A program made the translations under genes and the position numbers. 64,000 nt of DNA from Bacteroidota bacterium (GTDB lineage Bacteria > Bacteroidota > Ignavibacteria > Ignavibacteriales > Ignavibacteriaceae): contig JAJYDC010000002.1 of the NCBI GenBank assembly GCA_021777835.1, positions 62,001 through 126,000 of the forward strand, written 5' to 3'. The notes below the pieces were generated by a model. The model saw nothing but the letters and a program-made list of their open reading frames with translations. It did no database searches and was not told the origin of the DNA. Shown here in pieces: positions 1 through 8,394 of the stretch. Within the stretch, counting starts at the first letter, position 1. Each line of letters starts with the position of its first letter.

Positions 1-2
1 TT

Positions 3-341
3 GAAAACCTCAAAGCTCTTGAAGAACGCTGGTCGGGTAAATATTCTTTGGCACTAAAATCTTGGAGACAAAACTGGGATAACTTAGCAACTTTCTTCAA
101 GTACCCGGAAGAAATAAGGACTATTATTTATACTACAAATGCTGTTGAATCTGTTCACCGACAGTTTAGAAAAGTTACAAAAACCAGGTCACTTTTCCCT
201 AATGATGATGCTCTTAAAAAAATGCTATATTTAGCATATAGAGATTTATCAAAAAGGTGGACTATGCCTATTAGAAATTGGGCAATTGTTCTTTCTAATT
301 TTTCTATTATTTTTGATGAAAGGCTAGAGCCTTTCTTATGA
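3..341 (+). CDS. IS256-family (mutator-type) transposase, C-terminal part, 5' end outside window
   Basis: The reading frame is open from the first bases of the window and ends at a stop at 339-341, so this is the tail of a gene that starts upstream. The segment TTNAVESVHRQFRKVTKT matches the conserved C-terminal block of IS256/mutator transposases (usual form TTNAIESLNRxxRKVTK), which carries the last acidic residue (E) of the DDE catalytic triad. The following 'FPNDDALKKMLYLAY' stretch also fits this family. Whether the element is intact cannot be judged because the N-terminal two thirds lie outside. I could not identify a terminal inverted repeat downstream with confidence. Confidence 0.85.
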   Translation, partial: ENLKALEERWSGKYSLALKSWRQNWDNLATFFKYPEEIRTIIYTTNAVESVHRQFRKVTKTRSLFPNDDALKKMLYLAYRDLSKRWTMPIRNWAIVLSNFSIIFDERLEPFL

Positions 342-408
342 TGCTTAATTGCCGTTTACACAAATTATTTTACAGTCTCTTTTTTATCGCAATTTTATTT
401 CGCCGATC

Positions 409-450
409 ATTTCTTTTTTCGATCAGATTATTTACTCTCAAAAAAGAAAT
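409..450. repeat. 11-bp inverted repeat downstream of the transposase
   Basis: ATTTCTTTTTT at 409-419 is the exact reverse complement of AAAAAAGAAAT at 440-450, with 20 nt between. It could be a weak transcription-stop hairpin or part of the insertion-sequence end, but low complexity makes chance pairing possible. Confidence 0.35.
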
Positions 451-515
451 TTGGTTTTTTAAGGACTGACTAAGTACATTCTATACCACTTGAGGTGAAC
501 TGTGCTCATTTAATT

Positions 516-548
516 TTGTTTACTAAATGGACATTTTATTTAGTACAA
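516..548. repeat. Inverted repeat just upstream of the T9SS cargo gene
   Basis: TACTAAAT at 521-528 and ATTTAGTA at 538-545 form a perfect 8-bp inverted repeat with a 9-nt loop. The arms can be extended through one bulged base (TTG before, CAA after). It ends about 28 bp before the ATG at 574, so it would lie in or next to the 5' leader. It may be an operator or leader hairpin. No known binding site is recognised. Confidence 0.3.
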
Positions 549-573
549 TTCGAAAATATTTAGAGGGGCTGTT

Positions 574-1491
574 ATGATGAAAAAATCAATATTATTTCTA
601 TTCTTTATATTACTCAGTAATACATTTTATCCTCAGACTAAGTGGCTTATAGAAAAGGATTCAATGAATATTGCTATTCTTATATCAGATTATCAGACTT
701 ATCAATTTGAAGAAGGAGACTTGTCTTATTATGCAGCAAATGATTCAATAGTAAATAAAATCCCTGTGGAAAGTGAATATGTACCTCCAGTGGATTATGG
801 AAGTATAAGTTTTCTTGCAGATAAAAATAAGGACTCAATTTTTTCTGCCGGAATAGAATGGCAAGGGCAGGGACAAATTACATTCCCAAAATATTTTCAA
901 CCCGCAGATTCCTTCTCAGTTCAACAAACAAACATCCAGGCGCCATTATCAACTGAATATTATTATAATTCTATCCCTATGATTGATAGTTCGAGTTATA
1001 AGATGAAAGCTGATTCAGCATGGGGGGCTGTAAAAAGTCTGGATATAGTCAATGAATTTGCAAAATATCCATATAGAATCGGCATGTATTTATATACACC
1101 CGGGGAAGGTGTACAAACGCAAAATGGAATTAGTAACACAGTCGGCGCCAAATGGATTATATTTCTATATTATGACAATTCCTCAATAAACGGAATTGAC
1201 AATGCTAAAAGTATTCCTGGTAAGTTTCAATTAATGCAAAACTATCCGAATCCATTTAATCCAACTACAATAATCGAATATCAACTTCCTCAAAAAGAAA
1301 TAGTCACATTAAAAGTTTATGATATGCTTGGAAGAGAAATAAAGTCTTTCATAAGTGAAATGTCACAAAATCCCGGTATGCACAAAATAATATTTGACGG
1401 AAGAAACTTGTCGAGCGGAGTTTATTTTTACAAATTAACCTTAAAAGGGAATCCTTTAACTTTGATCAACAAAATGATATTGCTTAAATAA
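574..1491 (+). CDS. Secreted protein with T9SS type A sorting domain, otherwise uncharacterised
   Basis: This 305-residue protein has a clear signal peptide (residues 1 to about 21: KK followed by a run of I, L and F, ending near YPQ), so it is exported by Sec. The last 85 or so residues form a FlgD-like Ig fold/T9SS type A sorting domain: LMQNYPNPFNPTTIIEYQLP, then a LKVYDMLGREI strand and a SSGVYFYKL strand. Such domains direct cargo through the type IX secretion system, whose PorU and PorV are encoded a few kilobases downstream. The central 200 residues are not recognised. A ribosome-binding site AGAGGGG lies 5 nt before the first ATG and 8 nt before a second ATG at 577, so either start is possible. 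It stands alone between a transposase remnant and a tRNA gene. Confidence 0.85.
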   Translation: MMKKSILFLFFILLSNTFYPQTKWLIEKDSMNIAILISDYQTYQFEEGDLSYYAANDSIVNKIPVESEYVPPVDYGSISFLADKNKDSIFSAGIEWQGQGQITFPKYFQPADSFSVQQTNIQAPLSTEYYYNSIPMIDSSSYKMKADSAWGAVKSLDIVNEFAKYPYRIGMYLYTPGEGVQTQNGISNTVGAKWIIFLYYDNSSINGIDNAKSIPGKFQLMQNYPNPFNPTTIIEYQLPQKEIVTLKVYDMLGREIKSFISEMSQNPGMHKIIFDGRNLSSGVYFYKLTLKGNPLTLINKMILLK

Positions 1492-1814
1492 AGAAGAATA
1501 TTTAGTCTCAGTAGAAAGAGCTCTTGGATATATTTTTAAACAGGATTATAAAGTGATAAAGTTATAATATATCTATTGCTTTTGTGGGAGGGAGATTTGA
1601 GAGAATGCTACGGTATTGGATGTAAGCAATTGCCTAAAAGAATGATCTTTATTTTATCATAATTAATTTCTTACTTTTAGCAATTGATTATAAATGGTAA
1701 AATTGATATTGGCGGAAGAGAAAATGAAGATATGAGCGCCACATTGCTCTGATTAAGTTTGGAATTCTGTAATTGTTGATATATTTTTAAAGGAATTTTA
1801 TTTAATAATATATA
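1492..1814. other. Intergenic region before tRNA-Glu
   Basis: About 320 bp without a credible gene. It holds an imperfect inverted repeat (CAATTGCCTAAAAG at 1627-1640 against CTTTTAGCAATTG at 1674-1686) and two copies of GATATATTTTTAAA (1527-1540 and 1778-1791). The second copy lies 24 bp upstream of the tRNA and may belong to its promoter. No coding signal was seen on either strand. The minus-strand reading frame over the tRNA is the antisense artefact commonly seen at tRNA genes. Confidence 0.5.
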
Positions 1815-1891
1815 GGCGCGTTCGTCTAGTGGCTTAGGACGCCGCCCTCTCAAGGCGGAGACCACGGGTTCGAATCCCGTACGCGCTACCA
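1815..1891 (+). tRNA. tRNA-Glu (anticodon CTC)
   Basis: A full cloverleaf can be drawn. The acceptor stem is GGCGCGT with ACGCGCT (one G-U pair at the end); the D arm is GTCT/GGAC. The anticodon stem is CCGCC/GGCGG around the loop CTCTCAA, giving anticodon CTC for the Glu codon GAG. The T arm is ACGGG-TTCGAAT-CCCGT. The discriminator base is A and the CCA end is encoded at 1889-1891. This is a single tRNA with no second tRNA nearby. Confidence 0.95.
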
Positions 1892-2110
1892 TTAAGTCCA
1901 CTCCGAGTGCTTATCAGAATATTTATTTATGTTGCAACAGGTGAATGATAAGAACATTATTCTTTTCAAAAAGATTTATTGATTGTAATAAAAATAAATG
2001 GTGAATCACTTGACTAATTAACCAAGTCTGATTTTGCTCGATATTTAAATTAAAACAAAAAAAGAGTGATTTAATTTTAGTATAAAATTCTTTATTCGTA
2101 ATTTTATTAT

Positions 2111-2455
2111 ATGAAAAGATTTGAGAAACATATTTTTGTTTGTGAAAACAAGAGACCGGATGGTCACCCGAGAGGATGTTGTTTAGATAAAGGCAGCGCA
2201 GAGGTAAGAGAGAAATTTAAGAAGAGATTGAAGGAATTAGGTCTTAATTCAGAAATAAGAGCAAATGTCTCAGGGTGTCTTGATGCATGCGAGTTTGGTA
2301 TAACTGTCCTCGTGTATCCAGAGCAAATTTGGTATGGAGGAGTAACCGTAAACGATGTTGAAGAGATTATTCAAAGTCACATTATAAATAATATACCTGT
2401 TGACAGATTAGTAATTAAAGATAAGAAATTCCACAAAGATGAGATCAAAGTCTAA
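2111..2455 (+). CDS. Thioredoxin-like [2Fe-2S] ferredoxin
   Basis: A 114-residue protein of the thioredoxin-like [2Fe-2S] ferredoxin family, which carries electrons in the cytoplasm. Cysteines at 11, 23, 24, 56 and 60 give the family pattern C-x11/12-C ... C-x3-C (SGCLDACEFG), enough to bind one [2Fe-2S] cluster. The C-terminal IWYGGVTVNDVEEII segment is also typical. There is no signal peptide. The gene overlaps the start of endonuclease III by 17 bp, so the two are translationally linked. The redox partner cannot be inferred from sequence. Confidence in family is high and in exact role low. Confidence 0.85.
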   Translation: MKRFEKHIFVCENKRPDGHPRGCCLDKGSAEVREKFKKRLKELGLNSEIRANVSGCLDACEFGITVLVYPEQIWYGGVTVNDVEEIIQSHIINNIPVDRLVIKDKKFHKDEIKV

Positions 2456-3086
2456 ATCCGAGCACGTTAAGAAAATCTTCGCTATTCTTAAAAAGGAATA
2501 CCCATCAGTTAAACCCGCATTGAATTATTCCAATCCTTTTCAGCTTTTGGTAGCTACTATCTTATCTGCACAATGCACTGATGCAAGGGTAAATATTGTG
2601 GGTGAGACTTTATTTAAGAAATATAAAACTCCGGCAGATTTTCTTAAAGTAACAAATGAAGAATTAGAAAATGATATTCATTCCACGGGCTTTTACCATC
2701 AAAAGGCAAAGAGCATAAAGGAGAGTTCTAAAGTCCTAATCGAAAAATACAAAGGGAAAGTACCTGCAGATTTTAATGCATTAGTTGGACTTCCGGGAGT
2801 AGGAAGAAAGACAGCGTCAGTAGTTGCAGGTAATGCTTTTGGTATTCCCGCAGTAGCGGTAGATACACATGTTAAAAGACTATCTAATTTATTAGGATTT
2901 ATTCAGTCTAATAATCCTGATGCAATAGAAATGAAGATAAAGGAAATACTGCCCGAAAGTGATTGGACAAACTCTTCTCATTACCTTGCATCACACGGAA
3001 GGAAAATATGCATAGCAAGGAAGCCTCATTGTCTTCAATGCTGCCTTGCTGACGAATGCCCAAGTTTTAATCCTGAATTCAAATAA
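2439..3086 (+). CDS. nth: Endonuclease III, DNA glycosylase/AP lyase
   Basis: Base-excision-repair enzyme that removes oxidised pyrimidines and nicks the abasic site. The 215-residue length is normal. The helix-hairpin-helix LVGLPGVGRKTASVVAG contains the catalytic Lys124, and the catalytic Asp142 lies in VDTHVKRL. The C-terminal [4Fe-4S] loop has C191-x6-C198-x2-C201-x5-C207, with an additional Cys202. The start overlaps the upstream ferredoxin gene by 17 bp. It is followed after 17 bp by an HD-domain gene on the same strand, so all four genes from 2111 to 4122 probably form one operon. Confidence 0.95.
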   Translation: MRSKSKSEHVKKIFAILKKEYPSVKPALNYSNPFQLLVATILSAQCTDARVNIVGETLFKKYKTPADFLKVTNEELENDIHSTGFYHQKAKSIKESSKVLIEKYKGKVPADFNALVGLPGVGRKTASVVAGNAFGIPAVAVDTHVKRLSNLLGFIQSNNPDAIEMKIKEILPESDWTNSSHYLASHGRKICIARKPHCLQCCLADECPSFNPEFK

Positions 3087-3103
3087 TATGTATAGAGGAA
3101 ATT

Positions 3104-3670
3104 ATGGAAGATCATTCAAGAGATAGAGAATATTGTCTGAACTTACTTAAGGAATTTACGAAATCGGATTCTTTGCTTAAGCATGCTTACGCAGTAGAAA
3201 CTTGTGTAAAAGCATACGCTAATAAGTATAATGAAGATGAAGTGTATTGGGGAAATGTAGCATTACTTCACGATTTTGACTACGAAGCTTTTCCGACTGC
3301 GGAGGAGCATCCATTTAAGGGGTCAGAGATTCTTAAAGAAAAAGGCTTTGATGATAATTTCAGGAATACAATTCTATCTCATGCAAATTATTCCGGCGTA
3401 CCTCGAGATACTCTATTAGCTAAAGCCCTTTTTGCTTGCGACGAACTTGCCGGCTTTATTACTGCGGTTACATATGTCCGTCCTAATAAAACAGTTGAAG
3501 AAGTAGAAGTAAAGTCAATTCGAAAGAAAATGAAAGATAAAGCATTTGCGAGAAGTGTTAACAGGGAAGACATTATTAACGGAGCTGAGGCCTTAGGAAT
3601 TCAGTTGGATGAACATATCGAATTTTGTATCAATGCAATGAAATTAAATAAAGAGGAATTGGGTCTATAA
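3104..3670 (+). CDS. HD-domain metal-dependent hydrolase
   Basis: A 188-residue single-domain HD-superfamily protein, predicted cytoplasmic. The metal-binding set is visible: His27 (KHAYAVE), His56-Asp57 (LLHDFDYE), His93 (LSHANY) and Asp113 (ACDELAGF). This resembles the 'HDIG domain' hydrolases often annotated in Bacteroidota and Firmicutes, whose substrate is unknown. There is no sensor or second catalytic domain. It ends in TAATG, sharing one base with the next gene, which indicates translational coupling to the peroxiredoxin. Substrate cannot be assigned from sequence. Confidence 0.8.
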   Translation: MEDHSRDREYCLNLLKEFTKSDSLLKHAYAVETCVKAYANKYNEDEVYWGNVALLHDFDYEAFPTAEEHPFKGSEILKEKGFDDNFRNTILSHANYSGVPRDTLLAKALFACDELAGFITAVTYVRPNKTVEEVEVKSIRKKMKDKAFARSVNREDIINGAEALGIQLDEHIEFCINAMKLNKEELGL

Positions 3671-4122
3671 TGGCAGAGAAAACTGTAAGCGACTTTACCT
3701 TACTAGATCAAAATGGGAATGAATTTAATCTATATAAGAATCTTGGAAACAATCAAAAGGTACTATTAGTCTTTTATCCAAGAGACAGCTCTCTCGTTTG
3801 TACAAAGCAGCTTAAAGATTATACAGTAAAGAAGGATTTATTTCATAAGAATAATCTAACGGTTGTAGGTGTGAATATTGGTAATAGAAAGTCTCATAGT
3901 GATTTCTGTAATAAAAGCGGAATTGATTTTCCATTACTTGTCGATGAAGATAAGACAGTAAGCAGGCAGTTTGACGCACTTAATTTCTTAGGTGCAAACA
4001 AAAGGAAGCTTGTATTAATAGCACCTTCAAAAGCAATTCTATTAGATAAAAATATTCCGATGATAACATATCTTAATACAGATGAAATCCTTAATTTGCT
4101 GATAAAAGAAAAAATCTTATAA
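3670..4122 (+). CDS. Peroxiredoxin, Bcp/AhpC-TSA type
   Basis: A 150-residue thiol peroxidase with a thioredoxin fold. The active-site block YPRDSSLVCTKQ has the peroxidatic Cys44 in the family pattern P-x3-S/T-x2-C. A second cysteine (Cys80) is a possible resolving residue. The order of strands (VLLVFYPRD, LTVVGVNIG, FPLLVDED) matches Bcp-like peroxiredoxins. There is no signal peptide, so it should reduce peroxides in the cytoplasm. The start codon overlaps the stop of the HD-domain gene by one base. It is the last gene of its operon. Confidence 0.88.
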   Translation: MAEKTVSDFTLLDQNGNEFNLYKNLGNNQKVLLVFYPRDSSLVCTKQLKDYTVKKDLFHKNNLTVVGVNIGNRKSHSDFCNKSGIDFPLLVDEDKTVSRQFDALNFLGANKRKLVLIAPSKAILLDKNIPMITYLNTDEILNLLIKEKIL

Positions 4123-4208
4123 AATATCATTAGATTCTACTAAAATTTTTACATTAGAGCTTAATTTATAATTTTTCCAGATGACTTGACATTGTACATA
4201 GAGCTTAG

Positions 4209-4230
4209 CTAAATTTCGTATAAAATTTAG
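4209..4230. repeat. 8-bp inverted repeat in the porU upstream region
   Basis: CTAAATTT (4209-4216) and AAATTTAG (4223-4230) pair perfectly around a 6-nt spacer. It is AT-only apart from the ends, so it may be an operator half-site pair or simply chance in AT-rich DNA. Confidence 0.25.
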
Positions 4231-4267
4231 GAGTATTAATAAAGATTTTTGCTACAATGGTAAATAG

Positions 4268-4297
4268 AAGCGCAATAAATGCGGCTTGAGTTTTTTT
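4268..4297 (+). terminator. Terminator-like hairpin with T7 tract, immediately before porU
   Basis: AAGCGCA (4268-4274) pairs with TGCGGCTT (4280-4287) around ATAAA, with one bulged G, followed three bases later by seven T. This is the form of a rho-independent terminator. It would end the 2111-4122 operon, but it lies only 22 bp before the porU ATG. A porU transcript starting upstream would therefore have to read through it, so an attenuator role is possible. Confidence 0.5.
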
Positions 4298-4319
4298 AAT
4301 TACAGAAATACTTTTTTAA

Positions 4320-7300
4320 ATGAATAGCAAAATCTCAGTAATACTTCTTTTGATGTTTGCGTTACCTGTGTTTCCTCAGAGCAGCTTCAAAGTACTATCA
4401 TCAGATTTCAAATCTATGGTAGTGGAATATACTCCAAGTTATTCAGACACATCTATTATTACAATCAATAATCAAAAATATATCAAAGTAAGTGTAAGTG
4501 ACGGGTTTGTTACTAAGCCCGAGCAGTGGGGTGTGCCGTCAGTTCCAGAGGTCAATCTCAACGTGGGAGTTCCTGCAGAAGTTGGAAACACTGTACAGAT
4601 TATTTCAAGCACATTTAAGACTTTAACTGGGAACATAGCTCCGAAGCCTAAATTTTATAAAAAGGGTAATCTAAATAATTATGAATATCAGATTTCAAAT
4701 GATTACTATAATTATAAACCTATTCAGGATATAATATCTTTTGGCAAATATGGAATAATGAGAGGAATACCAGTACAATGCTTTACACTTTATCCAGTTA
4801 TTTTTTATCCTTCCAGTAATACAATAAGACTTTATACTAAAATTATATTTCAGATTAATTATTCTAATCAACAGGCTCTCGCAAGTAAACCAGCCGGAAA
4901 TTTCTTAAATGGCGTCTTAATAAATTTCAATGTTGCGAAGTTTTGGATTAAGCCTAAACCAGCTTACCATATGGCTAAGGGTACCTTTAACAGTGTACTT
5001 TCAACGGGAACCTGGTACAGGTTTGAAACGCCCACTGAGGGTATTTATAAAATTACTAAAGCGATGCTTCCTACATTTGGAATAGATCCAAACACAGTTG
5101 ACCCCAGAACTATAAAGATTTACAACAATGGAGGTAAAGCATTACCAGAAAATTTTAACACTCCGCGTCCTTCAGACCTCCAAGAGAATGCCATATTATA
5201 TGTGGGGCAGGATAATGGAAAATTTAATGACGGAGATTATATTTTATTTTACGGGAGAGGTACAGATTTTTGGGACTATGATACGTCATCTAAGTCCATT
5301 ATAAGATATCATCACCCATATTCGAATAAAAATTATTATTGGATAACATCAGGGGGAGCAAACGGTAAACGTATGCAATTTCAGCAAAGTCTGAGTGCAT
5401 CTAATTATTATACTCAAACATCAACGAAAGCTTTCAAAGATTTACAGCAGGATAAAATAAATATCGGCAAGACAGGAAGAGAGTATATGGGTGACAACTT
5501 TACCTCATCTATAACATCAAGGACATATATAAATAAATTAGACGGGCGAATTGATAATACACCAATAAACTATATAGTAAGTTTTGTGAATTCTTCACAG
5601 GAAACAGTGGGACTCGAAGTTGATGATAACTCTACTAAAATAATAAATCAAAGCTTGAGTGGGTGGGGAAGCTATGAATATTCTTACGGCATACCTTATA
5701 CTTTTAACGGGACATATAGCGGTATAATGCCGGGTAATCAAAGTGCACTGAAATTTATTTTTACTCCAACAACTCCAAACTCACTGGGTTATCTTTATTA
5801 CTTTGAAATTTATTATCAGGAAATGCTTCAAGCAGTAAACGATAATCTCCTATTCTTTTCAAAAGACACATCCTCGATAATTCAATATAATCTATCGGGT
5901 TTTTCATCAAGTAATATCCAGGTATTTAACGTCACCGATTATTCAAATGTAAAAATAATTTCGAATGATGAAATAAGCGGAGGTGACTGCAGTTTCCAAG
6001 CGCAGGAAACATCCGGTCATGTTTCAAAATACTTCGCAGTCGGGAGCGGTAATTATGCAACTCCTATAAATCCATTACAAATATCGAATTCAAATATTCA
6101 TTCTATACAACCCGGAGCTAAATTTATAATTATTACTGATAAGACATTTGCAGACGCTGCTCAAAGACTTCAAAACTACAGGGAGAACCAGGCGCCTGTA
6201 AAAATTTCAACTGATGTAGTTTACATGGATCAGATTTATAATGAATTTTCATGCGGAATGGTTGACCCTACAGCGCTAAGAGATTTCATTAAATACGCGT
6301 ATGACAACTGGCAGATAAAACCGCAGTACGTATTATTCTTTGGTAAAGGTGATTATGACTGCAAAGACGTTGAAGGTTTCCATCAGAACTATGTCCCTAC
6401 TTTTGAAAGCGTAGAATCATTTGACCAAATTTATTCTTACAACACAGACGATTATTTTACAGAAGTAGACGGTAATGATCAGATTGTTGATCTAGCTTAC
6501 GGCAGAATAACGGTTACTGATGCTACAGATGCAAACAATATAGTCAGTAAAATTATTCAATATGAAACCGGAAGCGATAAAGGGTCCTGGCGGAATTTAA
6601 TTACGCTTGTGTCAGACGATGGCTGGGCGGACGCTGATTACGAAGGTCCTGAGCATACTGCGCCAAATGAATTACTTGCTAACACAATAATTCCACCTTC
6701 ATTTGATTTGCAGAAATTATACATGGCTGCTTATCCAGTAGTTCTGACAAGTGTAGGGAGAACAATACCGGATGGAAATAAAGCAATTGATAATGCAATT
6801 AATAACGGAACATTGATTCTCAATTATGTCGGGCACGGAAATGATCAGCAATGGGCGCATGAATATATATTTGTAGAAAGCACAGACTTTCCACTTCTTC
6901 ATAATAAAGATTATTTTTTCTTAACGGCGGCTACCTGCGACTTTGGATATTATGATCGACCAAACATTCAAAGCGCCGCCGAGGCGCTTCTACTTATGCC
7001 AAACGCAGGAGCAATCGGAACATTCTCATCGTCAAGGGCAGTTTATTCTTATGATAATCATCAATTAATGTATCAATTATTTACCAACTTGCTTCTAACT
7101 CCAAGAGATTCTTCTCATTTGCCAATTACTGTCGGAAAGGCAGTCTTTATGACAAAACAAACATATAACGATGTAAACTCTCAAAAGTATGAAATCCTTG
7201 GAGACCCAACACTTCGACTTTTAATTCCAGAATATAATGCAACCATAGACTCAATTGATGGGCAGAACTTAACGACAAATGTTCAAATAAAAGCATTAAG

Positions 7301-8294
7301 CCATGTTCAGATAAATGGTGAAGTCAGAAAACCTGATAATTCTCCGTGGACCAATTTTAATGGGCAAGGAATCCTGACAATGTATGATTCTCAGCGCAAA
7401 GTACTTCTTGCTTCAATTGGCAATTATCCTGAAATAGTTCAGGGCGGAGTAATATTCAATGGTGCAGTTTCGGTTACAAATGGTAAATTCTCCGCAAATT
7501 TTGTGGTGCCTAAAGATATATCTTACGAAAATCAAAACGGTAAAGTGCTTTTGTATTTCTATAATAGTACAAGCGACGGTATTGGTTTTACTAAGAATAT
7601 TATTGTAGGCGGTACCGATACAACTGCAGTAAATAATAATATCGGTCCCAGCATTCAAATCTTTTTTGACGATACAACTTATACAAATGCAGAATTAGTT
7701 AATCCGAATTCAACTTTAATTGTGAAACTTTCAGATAATAACGGATTGAACACAACCGGAACGGGAGTAGGACATAAGCTTGAAGGTATATTGAATGGTC
7801 AGGTAAATAATCCAATTGATTTCACAAATTATTTTACTGGTGATCTTAATGCAGGCGGGCGCTCAGGCGAAATAAATTATAAACTGAATAACCTTGACCC
7901 AGGAAATTACAAGCTTCAAGTTTCTGCATGGGATGTATTTAACAATTACTCAACAAAAACGACCAATTTCACGGTAGTAAACGGTCAAGGGCTACAGATA
8001 CAGGATGTTTATAATTATCCCGACCCATTTTCCGGAAGTACTAGCTTCACATTCCAACAAAATCTTAGCCAGCCGCTGGATGTAACAATTAGGGTTTATA
8101 CTGTAGCGGGAAGGTTAATACGACAAATTAAAGATAATTATGTTAACGATAAATTTGTGAAAATATTCTGGGATGGAAGAGATCAAAACGGAGATGTTCT
8201 TGCAAACGGAACCTATTTTTATAAAATATTAGTTAAGACAGTAGATGGAAGTTATTCGAAAAGTGTTTTAGGCAAGATGGCAATAATTAGATAG
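4320..8294 (+). CDS. porU: Type IX secretion system sortase PorU (C25 gingipain-like)
   Basis: A 1324-residue protein with an N-terminal signal peptide (ends near VFPQS). PorU is the cell-surface sortase of the T9SS: it removes cargo C-terminal sorting domains and attaches cargo to the surface. The central peptidase C25 domain spans roughly residues 600-970. Its catalytic dyad is visible as His839 in NYVGHGNDQQW and Cys873 in TAATCDFGYYD. The C-terminus (about 1240-1324) has its own NYPDPFSG...VYTVAGRLIR FlgD-like sorting domain, as known for PorU. The start follows an AT-rich stretch without a Shine-Dalgarno sequence. The signal peptide fits this ATG and no later one. porV is next on the same strand, as in other T9SS bacteria. 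Confidence 0.93.
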   Translation: MNSKISVILLLMFALPVFPQSSFKVLSSDFKSMVVEYTPSYSDTSIITINNQKYIKVSVSDGFVTKPEQWGVPSVPEVNLNVGVPAEVGNTVQIISSTFKTLTGNIAPKPKFYKKGNLNNYEYQISNDYYNYKPIQDIISFGKYGIMRGIPVQCFTLYPVIFYPSSNTIRLYTKIIFQINYSNQQALASKPAGNFLNGVLINFNVAKFWIKPKPAYHMAKGTFNSVLSTGTWYRFETPTEGIYKITKAMLPTFGIDPNTVDPRTIKIYNNGGKALPENFNTPRPSDLQENAILYVGQDNGKFNDGDYILFYGRGTDFWDYDTSSKSIIRYHHPYSNKNYYWITSGGANGKRMQFQQSLSASNYYTQTSTKAFKDLQQDKINIGKTGREYMGDNFTSSITSRTYINKLDGRIDNTPINYIVSFVNSSQETVGLEVDDNSTKIINQSLSGWGSYEYSYGIPYTFNGTYSGIMPGNQSALKFIFTPTTPNSLGYLYYFEIYYQEMLQAVNDNLLFFSKDTSSIIQYNLSGFSSSNIQVFNVTDYSNVKIISNDEISGGDCSFQAQETSGHVSKYFAVGSGNYATPINPLQISNSNIHSIQPGAKFIIITDKTFADAAQRLQNYRENQAPVKISTDVVYMDQIYNEFSCGMVDPTALRDFIKYAYDNWQIKPQYVLFFGKGDYDCKDVEGFHQNYVPTFESVESFDQIYSYNTDDYFTEVDGNDQIVDLAYGRITVTDATDANNIVSKIIQYETGSDKGSWRNLITLVSDDGWADADYEGPEHTAPNELLANTIIPPSFDLQKLYMAAYPVVLTSVGRTIPDGNKAIDNAINNGTLILNYVGHGNDQQWAHEYIFVESTDFPLLHNKDYFFLTAATCDFGYYDRPNIQSAAEALLLMPNAGAIGTFSSSRAVYSYDNHQLMYQLFTNLLLTPRDSSHLPITVGKAVFMTKQTYNDVNSQKYEILGDPTLRLLIPEYNATIDSIDGQNLTTNVQIKALSHVQINGEVRKPDNSPWTNFNGQGILTMYDSQRKVLLASIGNYPEIVQGGVIFNGAVSVTNGKFSANFVVPKDISYENQNGKVLLYFYNSTSDGIGFTKNIIVGGTDTTAVNNNIGPSIQIFFDDTTYTNAELVNPNSTLIVKLSDNNGLNTTGTGVGHKLEGILNGQVNNPIDFTNYFTGDLNAGGRSGEINYKLNNLDPGNYKLQVSAWDVFNNYSTKTTNFTVVNGQGLQIQDVYNYPDPFSGSTSFTFQQNLSQPLDVTIRVYTVAGRLIRQIKDNYVNDKFVKIFWDGRDQNGDVLANGTYFYKILVKTVDGSYSKSVLGKMAIIR

Positions 8295-8394
8295 TGCTAA
8301 TAAAAATGAGTGCTATAATTTTTATTTATTTATACACGAGCAAAAAATTTAATTTAACATACAAAAGAAAATATATTAACGGAGGAATAGTTTT

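Noticed and set aside
1527-1791. Two copies of GATATATTTTTAAA as attachment sites of a small integrated element beside the tRNA
   Set aside because: The 14-mers are pure AT except the first base, the enclosed 237 bp has no gene, and neither copy overlaps the tRNA 3' end.
1677-1901. Minus-strand reading frame of 74 codons over the tRNA gene
   Set aside because: It is the antisense of tRNA-Glu (ARTGFEPVVSALRGRRPKPL is the well-known artefact translation of tRNA genes) and has no other support.
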